Shown one piece after another: positions 1 to 4,352 of a stretch of 6,730 nucleotides of DNA. Position numbers and translations under genes: made by a program. The number at the start of each line of letters is the position of its first letter. Within the stretch, counting starts at the first letter, position 1. Below the pieces are notes generated by a model that had not been told where the DNA came from, made no database searches, and saw only the letters and a list, made by a program, of their open reading frames with translations. The DNA comes from Oscillospiraceae bacterium (GTDB lineage: Bacteria > Bacillota_A > Clostridia > Oscillospirales > Oscillospiraceae). The stretch covers positions 1-6,730 of the forward strand of contig JAFQLA010000058.1 in NCBI GenBank assembly GCA_017396725.1, in the 5' to 3' direction.

Positions 1-9
1 AAGTAAAAT

Positions 10-47
10 AAAAAGAGAGGCTACGCTGATGCGTATCCTCTCTTTTT
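10..47 (-). terminator. Rho-independent terminator of the tRNA-Met/tRNA-Glu unit
   Basis: The arms at 10-20 (AAAAAGAGAGG) and 37-47 (CCTCTCTTTTT) are perfect reverse complements. The stem continues as TACGC/GCGTA (22-26 with 31-35) around a TGAT loop, after one C/T mismatch. Read on the minus strand, the hairpin is followed by TATTTTACTT, a U-rich tail. The stem begins at the last base of the encoded CCA of tRNA-Glu, so the mature tRNA 3' end sits flush against the terminator. The T run on the plus side (43-47) is short, so action on a plus-strand gene entering from the left is possible but less certain. Confidence 0.85.
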
Positions 48-121
48 GGTGACCCGTACGGGATTCGAACCCATGTTACAGCCGTGAAAGGGCCGTGTCT
101 TAACCACTTGACCAACGGGCC
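47..121 (-). tRNA. tRNA-Glu (anticodon TTC), CCA encoded
   Basis: The minus strand folds into a complete cloverleaf. The acceptor stem is GGCCCGT/ACGGGTC with a G2-U71 wobble. The D stem is GTC/GAC. The anticodon stem CGGCC/GGCTG contains one G-U pair and its loop CTTTCAC gives anticodon TTC. The T arm is ATGGG-TTCGAAT-CCCGT. The discriminator is A, followed by an encoded CCA (47-49 on the plus strand). It is the second gene of a two-tRNA unit, 64 nt downstream of tRNA-Met, and runs directly into the terminator. Structure and anticodon are seen directly; the amino acid identity is standard for this anticodon. Confidence 0.97.
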
Positions 122-151
122 ATATGAACTTGTTTGCGAGCCCCGGAGGGT

Positions 152-183
152 TTCCAGCAAGACGCTTACGCATCTTGCTGGAA
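152..183 (-). repeat. Strong hairpin in the spacer between the two tRNA genes
   Basis: TTCCAGCAAGA (152-162) is perfectly complementary to TCTTGCTGGAA (173-183). Two further pairs (164-165 with 170-171) lie across a C/A mismatch, leaving a TTAC loop. On the minus transcript it lies between the 3' end of tRNA-Met and the 5' end of tRNA-Glu. It is not followed by a U run (the next bases are ACCCTCCGGGG), so it is not a canonical terminator. A role as an RNase processing signal or attenuator is inference. The inverted repeat itself is certain. Confidence 0.7.
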
Positions 184-185
184 GA

Positions 186-262
186 TGGTAGCGGCGACTG
201 GATTCGAACCGGTGACACCGCGGGTATGAACCGCGTGCTCTAGCCAACTGAGCTACGCCGCC
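186..262 (-). tRNA. tRNA-Met (anticodon CAT), elongator type, CCA encoded
   Basis: The minus strand forms a cloverleaf with acceptor GGCGGCG/CGCCGCT (G1-U72 wobble), D stem GCTC/GAGC, and anticodon stem CGCGG/CCGCG with loop TTCATAC, giving anticodon CAT. The T loop is TTCGAAT, the discriminator is A, and CCA is encoded (186-188 on the plus strand). The paired first base and the absence of three consecutive G-C pairs next to the anticodon loop argue against an initiator tRNA. The overall sequence resembles Firmicutes elongator tRNA-Met. A tRNA-Ile2 read as CAU after lysidine modification cannot be formally excluded but fits the sequence less well. The T stem ACCGG/CCAGT contains a C51-A63 mismatch, which is unusual. 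It is the first gene of the unit, just downstream of a strong promoter. Confidence 0.95.
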
Positions 263-272
263 ATCTCGCTTG

Positions 273-287
273 GTCTGTTCAACAGAC
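273..287. repeat. Palindrome at the predicted start of the tRNA transcript
   Basis: GTCTGTT (273-279) and AACAGAC (281-287) are a perfect inverted repeat around a single central base. The site lies between the minus-strand -10 box (295-300) and tRNA-Met. The predicted transcription start is near 288, so it would be either a hairpin at the extreme 5' end of the tRNA precursor or a two-fold-symmetric protein site. The function is unknown. Confidence 0.5.
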
Positions 288-294
288 AAGAGTT

Positions 295-323
295 ATATTA
301 GCAGACAGAAAGACGAAAGTCAA
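295..323 (-). promoter_or_regulatory. Sigma-70/SigA promoter of the tRNA-Met/tRNA-Glu unit
   Basis: On the minus strand there is a -35 box TTGACT (318-323), a spacer of exactly 17 nt (301-317) and a -10 box TAATAT (295-300), close to the housekeeping consensus. The start would fall near 288, about 26 nt upstream of tRNA-Met, a normal leader for a tRNA unit. The A/T tracts immediately upstream (324-356) should strengthen it as an UP element. Confidence 0.8.
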
Positions 324-359
324 CACTTTTTTTAAAAATTTTTCCAACAAATTTTTCCA
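324..359 (-). promoter_or_regulatory. A-tract UP element with a tandem 13-base repeat
   Basis: Directly upstream of the minus-strand -35 box is a block of A and T runs (T at 327-333, A at 334-338, T at 339-343, T at 352-356). Within it, AAATTTTTCCA occurs twice, at 336-346 and 349-359, a 13-base period close to one helical turn. A tracts phased behind a -35 box are the known form of an RNA polymerase alpha-subunit UP element, which stable-RNA promoters commonly carry. That assignment is inference from position and composition. Confidence 0.5.
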
Positions 360-367
360 TCTGAAAA

Positions 368-414
368 CCCGCCTTTTTCAAGGCCTTTTCCGCGAAAACA
401 TGGCAAAAAGCGGG
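368..414. repeat. Imperfect inverted repeat between the divergent promoters
   Basis: CCCGC plus TTTTT (368-372, 374-378, with a bulged C at 373) is complementary to AAAAAGCGGG (405-414). Inside, TTTTC (386-390) can pair with GAAAA (394-398) around a CGC loop. The element ends 7 bases before the transporter -35 box. It could be an operator or a remnant of a terminator; no reading frame or known motif explains it. Otherwise the stretch from 360 to 421 shows nothing recognisable. Confidence 0.35.
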
Positions 415-421
415 AATTTGG

Positions 422-451
422 TTGACTTTTGCTTCCGCCCCATGGTATTCT
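422..451 (+). promoter_or_regulatory. Promoter of the NSS transporter gene
   Basis: There is a -35 box TTGACT (422-427), an 18-nt spacer and a -10 box TATTCT (446-451). A TG one base upstream of the -10 (443-444) makes it an extended -10 promoter, which compensates for the weak hexamer. The predicted start is near 457-459, leaving a leader of about 50 nt before the start codon. Confidence 0.6.
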
Positions 452-453
452 GT

Positions 454-480
454 CTGTACTGCGCGTCTCAAGCAGTACAG
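454..480 (+). promoter_or_regulatory. Hairpin at the 5' end of the transporter leader
   Basis: CTGTACTGC (454-462) pairs perfectly with GCAGTACAG (472-480) around a 9-base loop. It overlaps the predicted transcription start. The downstream arm can instead pair within ACAGT...ACTGT (477-481 with 490-494), next to the ribosome binding site, so two exclusive folds are possible. It may be an operator palindrome, an mRNA-stabilising 5' hairpin or a small switch. No known riboswitch class fits in this short leader. Confidence 0.45.
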
Positions 481-510
481 TAAAAAAACACTGTCCGGAG
501 GTAATTTTCC

Positions 511-1908
511 ATGGATGCTCCCCGCAAAGAAAACAAGTTCAGCGGTTCCATCGGCTTCGTGCTGGCAGCAGCCGGCAGCGCCGTGGGCCTTGGCAATATC
601 TGGCGCTTCCCCTACCTCGCCGCAAAGGACGGCGGCGGCCTTTTCCTTCTCACCTACATCATTCTGGCGCTGACCTTCGGCTTCGCCCTGCTCACCAGCG
701 AGATCGCCATCGGCCGCAAGACCGGCCTCTCTCCCTGGACGGCTTACGGCGCACTGGATAAGCGCTTTAGCTGGGTCGGCCCCATCGCCTGCCTTATCCC
801 CACGCTGATCCTGCCCTACTACTGCGCCATCGGCGGCTGGATCCTCAAGTATCTTGCCTCCTATGTGACAGGTCAGGGCGCCGCCATGGCAGCGGACGGG
901 TATTTCACCGGCTTTATCACCTCTCAGTGGAGCCCCATTATCTGGTTCCTCATCTATTTTGCCGCCACCGCCTTCGTAGTATTCAAGGGCGTGAACGCAG
1001 GCATTGAAAAGCTCAGCCGCATCCTCATGCCCATTCTGATCCTCATGATCGTGGGCATCTCCATCTTCTCCCTGACTCTCACCCACACCGACGATGCCGG
1101 CGTTACCCGCACGGGTCTGCAGGGCTTTATGGTGTATGTGATCCCCAACTTTGAAGGTCTCACCCTTGCCAAGTTCGCAACCGTCCTTATGGACGCTATG
1201 GGCCAGCTCTTCTACTCCATCAGCGTGGCTATGGGCATCATGGTGGCTTACGGCTCCTATGTAAAGAAGGAGACCAACCTGGTGAAGTCCGTCAACCAGA
1301 TCGAATTCTTCGATACCCTGGTTGCTTTCCTTGCAGGCCTTATGATCATCCCCGCGGTCTTCACCTTCATGGGTACTGACGGTATGGCCGGCGGCCCCAG
1401 TCTGATGTTCGTGGCTCTTCCCAAGGTCTTTGCCGCCATGGGCTCTATGGGCAATGCGGTGGCCATCGTATTCTTCATTGCCGTTGCCTTTGCCGCCCTC
1501 ACCTCTTCCGTTTCCGTGATGGAAGCCATCGTTTCCTGCGCCATCGACCGCTTCAAGCTGGAGCGCAAAAAGGCCACCCTCGTCGTCTTTGGCTTCACGC
1601 TGGTGGCGGGCATCATCGTCTGCCTTGGCTACAACCTCTTCTATTTCGAGCTGACCCTGCCCAACGGTTCCCCCGCCCAGATCCTGGATGTGATGGACTA
1701 TGTCAGCAACTATGTCCTCATGCCCATCGTGGCTATCGCCACCTGCCTCCTGATCGGCTGGGCCGTGAAGCCTCAGACCGCTATTGAGGAGATCACCCTC
1801 AACGGCGAAAAGTTCGCCCGCGCCAAGCTCTACACCGTCATGGTGAAGTACATCACCCCCGTGCTGCTCTTCTTCCTGCTGCTGCAGTCCTTTGGCCTTA
1901 TCAAGTGA
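511..1908 (+). CDS. Sodium-dependent transporter, neurotransmitter:sodium symporter (NSS/SNF) family
   Basis: This 465-residue integral membrane protein is predicted to import an amino acid or related amine coupled to Na+. The family signature is at residues 22-43 in TM1 (G22-S-A-V-G-L-G-N29, then W-R-F-P-Y and a GGG turn). A24, N29, V25 and G22 match the Na1/Na2 ligand positions of LeuT. TM6 carries GQLFYSISVAMG (231-242). TM8 carries ALTSS (329-333), whose T331 and S332 match the LeuT Na2 site. I count 11 hydrophobic segments, the last ending at the C-terminus, as in Tyt1-like bacterial members rather than 12-segment LeuT. The ATG is set by GGAGG at 497-501, 9 nt upstream. It is monocistronic, with its own promoter and a terminator 12 nt after the stop. 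The substrate cannot be read from the sequence. It converges on the ilv operon, and a link to branched-chain amino acid uptake is speculative. Confidence 0.95.
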   Translation: MDAPRKENKFSGSIGFVLAAAGSAVGLGNIWRFPYLAAKDGGGLFLLTYIILALTFGFALLTSEIAIGRKTGLSPWTAYGALDKRFSWVGPIACLIPTLILPYYCAIGGWILKYLASYVTGQGAAMAADGYFTGFITSQWSPIIWFLIYFAATAFVVFKGVNAGIEKLSRILMPILILMIVGISIFSLTLTHTDDAGVTRTGLQGFMVYVIPNFEGLTLAKFATVLMDAMGQLFYSISVAMGIMVAYGSYVKKETNLVKSVNQIEFFDTLVAFLAGLMIIPAVFTFMGTDGMAGGPSLMFVALPKVFAAMGSMGNAVAIVFFIAVAFAALTSSVSVMEAIVSCAIDRFKLERKKATLVVFGFTLVAGIIVCLGYNLFYFELTLPNGSPAQILDVMDYVSNYVLMPIVAIATCLLIGWAVKPQTAIEEITLNGEKFARAKLYTVMVKYITPVLLFFLLLQSFGLIK

Positions 1909-1920
1909 TACCATATAAAT

Positions 1921-1957
1921 AAAAAGAGAGAGTCGCAAGGCGACTCTCTCTTTTTTT
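1921..1957. terminator. Bidirectional terminator between the transporter and the ilv operon
   Basis: AGAGAGTCGC-type arms (1921-1936 with 1940-1955) form a near-perfect stem of about 16 pairs with an AAG loop. A T run follows on the plus strand (1951-1957), and on the minus strand the reverse complement of the A run gives TTTTTATTTAT. It starts 12 nt after the transporter stop and lies 3 nt beyond the nitrilase-family stop on the other strand, so it should end both convergent transcripts. Confidence 0.92.
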
Positions 1958-1959
1958 AT

Positions 1960-2739
1960 TCAATACAGATCTTGGCGTCGGTCACGGAACACGTTGATGC
2001 TCTCGCGAATACCCTGCAGCACGCTCAGATCGCACTCGGCGGTGAGGATCTCTTCCTCACTGCCCGCCTGAGCGAGCACCTGACCCCACGGGTCAATGAT
2101 GGCGCTGCCGCCGCCAAAGCACGTCCCCTCCGCCGTGCCGCAGGAATTGCAGCAGGCAAGGAACATCTGGTTTTCAATGGCCCGCGCCCGTGTCAGCACC
2201 TTGAGATGCTCCATGCGGACATCCGGCCACTGGGCCACGCAGAAGAGAACATCCAGCCCCTGAAGCGCCATGGAGCGGCTCAGCTCGGGGAAGCGGATAT
2301 CGTAGCAGGTGATAAGGCCGCAGTCCACGCCGTCCAGCGTAAAGCGGCAGATCTTATCTCCCGCGGTGAAGTACCGATCCTCACCCATAGGGGAGAAAAG
2401 ATGGGTCTTATCGTATTCGGCAACGCACCTGCCCTCGCGGTCAAAAACGAAAGCGGTGTTATACACCTTGTCACCCCGGCGGTTGACAACGCTGCCGGCT
2501 GCGATATTCACCGAAAGCTCACGGGCCAGAGCGCCCATTTCCGCCTTCACCGCCGCGCCGTCACAATCGGCAAGGGCGAAGAGATCTTCCTTGGGGAAAA
2601 AGCCTGCATTCCATGTTTCCGGCAGCACCATGACATCCGCCCCGCTTTTCGCGGCGCGGCGCACCAGCTCTGCCGCTTTCGCGAAATTCTCTTTCGGCGC
2701 GGCAAAGGCCATATCCATCTGAAGACAGGCAATTTTCAT
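1960..2739 (-). CDS. Carbon-nitrogen hydrolase, nitrilase superfamily (omega-amidase/MtnU-like)
   Basis: This 259-residue soluble amidohydrolase is close to full length for the family. The catalytic Glu-Lys-Cys triad is visible as E41 in VLPETW, K111 in EYDKTHLF and C145 in GLITCYDIRFPEL, with a supporting Glu in MGEDRYF (117-123). The ending ESINVFRDRRQDLY resembles B. subtilis MtnU (YkrU), compared from memory. That group and mammalian Nit2 hydrolyse 2-oxoglutaramate-type amides, so an omega-amidase role is the best guess; other small amides, or damaged metabolites as for Nit1, remain possible. The open frame extends upstream to 2940, but the ATG at 2739 is chosen because the conserved N-terminus (MKIACLQMD) begins there. 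It also has a GAGGTGG site 6 nt upstream, and the ridA stop is only 1 nt away. It is the last gene of the operon, followed by the terminator. Confidence 0.93.
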   Translation of the reverse strand: MKIACLQMDMAFAAPKENFAKAAELVRRAAKSGADVMVLPETWNAGFFPKEDLFALADCDGAAVKAEMGALARELSVNIAAGSVVNRRGDKVYNTAFVFDREGRCVAEYDKTHLFSPMGEDRYFTAGDKICRFTLDGVDCGLITCYDIRFPELSRSMALQGLDVLFCVAQWPDVRMEHLKVLTRARAIENQMFLACCNSCGTAEGTCFGGGSAIIDPWGQVLAQAGSEEEILTAECDLSVLQGIRESINVFRDRRQDLY

Positions 2740-2740
2740 C

Positions 2741-3124
2741 TTATTCCACCTCAGCGATGGCTTCGATCTCAACGAGAGCGCCCTTGGGGAGAGCTGCCAC
2801 TTCGAAAGCGGCGCGGGCGGGCAGGATCTCGCCGGTGAAGAAGGTGGCGTAGATCTCATTGACGGTAGCGAAGTCGCCCATGTTCTTGAGAAGAACGGTG
2901 GTCTTGACCACCTTATCCATAGAGGTGCCGGCAGCGGCAAGCACTTCGCTGACGTTGGTGAGAACCTGCTTGGTCTGGGTCACGATATCGTCACCTGCGA
3001 AAGCGCCGGTAGCGGGGTCAATGGGGATCTGGCCGGAAACATACACGAGATTGCCCACCTGCACGCCCTGAGAATAGGGGCCGATGGCAGCGGGAGCCTT
3101 GTCAGTCTTGATGCACTTACGCAT
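2741..3124 (-). CDS. ridA: RidA family reactive enamine/imine deaminase
   Basis: This 127-residue cytosolic protein has the full-length YjgF/YER057c/UK114 fold and normally forms a trimer. It hydrolyses 2-aminoacrylate and 2-aminocrotonate enamines/imines released by PLP enzymes such as threonine dehydratase, giving 2-oxo acids and ammonia. Diagnostic residues are present: GPYSQ (15-19, Y17), SGQIP (30-34), the catalytic arginine R104 in LPARAAFEVA, and E119 in ALVEIEAIAEVE, with the same 15-residue spacing as R105/E120 of E. coli RidA. The ATG has a perfect AGGAGG (3134-3139) 9 nt upstream. It lies 22 nt after ilvA, the enzyme that makes its substrate, and its stop is 1 nt from the start of the nitrilase-family gene, whose ribosome binding site lies within the ridA 3' end. 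Confidence 0.97.
   Translation of the reverse strand: MRKCIKTDKAPAAIGPYSQGVQVGNLVYVSGQIPIDPATGAFAGDDIVTQTKQVLTNVSEVLAAAGTSMDKVVKTTVLLKNMGDFATVNEIYATFFTGEILPARAAFEVAALPKGALVEIEAIAEVE
2746..2752 (-). promoter_or_regulatory. Ribosome binding site of the nitrilase-family gene, inside ridA
   Basis: GAGGTGG on the minus strand lies in the last codons of ridA, 6 nt before the ATG at 2739. It decides the start of the nitrilase-family gene against the longer open frame, and with the TAAGATG junction suggests translational coupling to ridA. Confidence 0.75.
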
Positions 3125-3146
3125 AGTTAAAATCCTCCTGAAAAAA

Positions 3147-4352
3147 TTAAACTACATCGGATACAATGTCGAAACCTTCGGCACGAAGCGCCGCCTTGAT
3201 CTCCTCGATCTGCTCGAAGGAGCGGGTCTCCATACCGATCTTAAGGAAGCAGCTGGCAACGGGCATATTGGCGTTGGAGCGCTCATGGTAAACGCTGGTC
3301 ACGTTGCCGCCGCAGCGGGAGATGATCTCGCTGACGCCCACCAGCTGACCGGGCTTATCTTCCAGCGCGATCATAAGGGTGGCGTTGCGGCCGCTGGTAA
3401 CGAGGCCGCGGGTAACCACGCGGGAGAGGATGTTCACATCGATGTTGCCGCCGGAAACCAGGCACACGGTCTTCTTTCCCTTGATGGGGAGATCGGAGAA
3501 CATAGCGGCAGCCACGCTGACGGCGCCTGCGCCTTCAGCGATGAGCTTGTGCTTTTCCATCATGGCGAGGATGGCGGCTGCGATCTGGTCTTCGGTGACG
3601 GTGACCATTTCGTCCACATACTCCCGCACCAGATCGTAGGTGAGGTCGCCGGGATGCTTCACGGCGATACCGTCGGCAAAGGTCTTGACGGTGGGAAGGG
3701 TGATCTTTTCGCCCTGCTTCACGCTGCGCTCCATGCTGGCGGCGTTGGCTGCCTGCACGCCGTAGATCTTCACATTGGGGTTGAGGTGCTTGACGGCATA
3801 GGCAAGACCGGAAATCAGTCCGCCGCCGCCCACAGGCACGATGATGGCTTCCACATCGCTGAGCTGGTCAAGGATCTCAAGGCCGATGGTGCCCTGACCT
3901 GCGATAACGGCCTCATCGTCAAAGGGATGGATCAAAGTGGCGCCCGTCTCCTTCTGGAGATTCATGGCGTATTCATAGGCGTCATCATAGGCGCCCTTGA
4001 CAAGGGTCACTTCCGCGCCCAGACGCTTGGTGGCTTCCACCTTGCTGATGGGTGCGCCGTCAGGCATGCAGACGATGCTGCGGATGCCCATTTTGGTGGC
4101 GGCCAGCGCCACGCCCTGGGCGTGGTTGCCTGCGCTGCAGGCCACGATGCCTGCCTTACGCTGCTCTTCGGAGAGCTGGCTGATTTTATAGTACGCGCCG
4201 CGGACCTTGAAGCTGCCGGTGATCTGCAGGTTCTCGGTCTTGAGATACACATCCGCGTTCCGGGTGAGTTCGGGGGCGTGGATCATATCGGTCTTGCGCA
4301 GAACATCCTTGAGGACAAAGGCGGCGTGGTAAATTCTATCCAGTGTTAACAT
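3147..4352 (-). CDS. ilvA: Threonine ammonia-lyase (threonine dehydratase) with one C-terminal ACT domain
   Basis: This 401-residue fold-type II PLP enzyme deaminates L-threonine to 2-oxobutyrate via enamine/imine intermediates, the entry step of isoleucine synthesis. The PLP lysine is K49 in GSFKVRGA. The substrate/cofactor loop SAGNHAQG is at 73-80, the phosphate-binding GGGGL at 175-179, and SGGN at 300-303. A single ACT domain starts near residue 325 (LMIALEDKPGQLVGV). This is the medium form, shorter than the roughly 510-residue E. coli IlvA with two regulatory domains. Whether isoleucine or valine controls it cannot be read from the sequence. The ATG at 4352 is chosen over upstream in-frame codons because the family N-terminus begins there and AAGGAG (4358-4363) lies 5 nt upstream. 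It overlaps the ATPase stop by 7 nt (ATGTTAA), implying coupling, and is followed by ridA. Confidence 0.96.
   Translation of the reverse strand: MLTLDRIYHAAFVLKDVLRKTDMIHAPELTRNADVYLKTENLQITGSFKVRGAYYKISQLSEEQRKAGIVACSAGNHAQGVALAATKMGIRSIVCMPDGAPISKVEATKRLGAEVTLVKGAYDDAYEYAMNLQKETGATLIHPFDDEAVIAGQGTIGLEILDQLSDVEAIIVPVGGGGLISGLAYAVKHLNPNVKIYGVQAANAASMERSVKQGEKITLPTVKTFADGIAVKHPGDLTYDLVREYVDEMVTVTEDQIAAAILAMMEKHKLIAEGAGAVSVAAAMFSDLPIKGKKTVCLVSGGNIDVNILSRVVTRGLVTSGRNATLMIALEDKPGQLVGVSEIISRCGGNVTSVYHERSNANMPVASCFLKIGMETRSFEQIEEIKAALRAEGFDIVSDVV

Noticed and set aside
21..218. A 65-codon minus-strand frame across both tRNA genes
   Set aside because: It is translated tRNA sequence and spacer; structured RNA genes explain the region.
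452..510. A riboswitch or T-box in the transporter leader
   Set aside because: The leader is only about 50 nt, lacks the T-box sequence and any known aptamer core, and has no terminator/antiterminator pair with a U run.
298..1938. A 546-codon open frame antisense to the transporter, longer than the transporter gene itself
   Set aside because: It is rich in His, Gly, Asp and Glu with no hydrophobic core or family motif, runs through the promoter and terminator of the real gene, and has no ribosome site. It is a shadow of the GC-biased third codon positions of an unmistakable NSS gene.
1972..2838. A 288-codon plus-strand frame opposite the amidase and the ridA 3' end
   Set aside because: It crosses two real minus-strand genes and has the low-complexity composition of an antisense shadow.
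2740..2940. A 67-codon upstream extension of the amidase
   Set aside because: It is ridA read in another frame. The family N-terminus and ribosome site place the start at 2739.
3084..4349. A 421-codon open frame antisense to ilvA
   Set aside because: It has the same His/Gly/Ala/Asp-rich shadow composition and lies opposite ilvA, whose catalytic motifs are intact. No start signal is visible.
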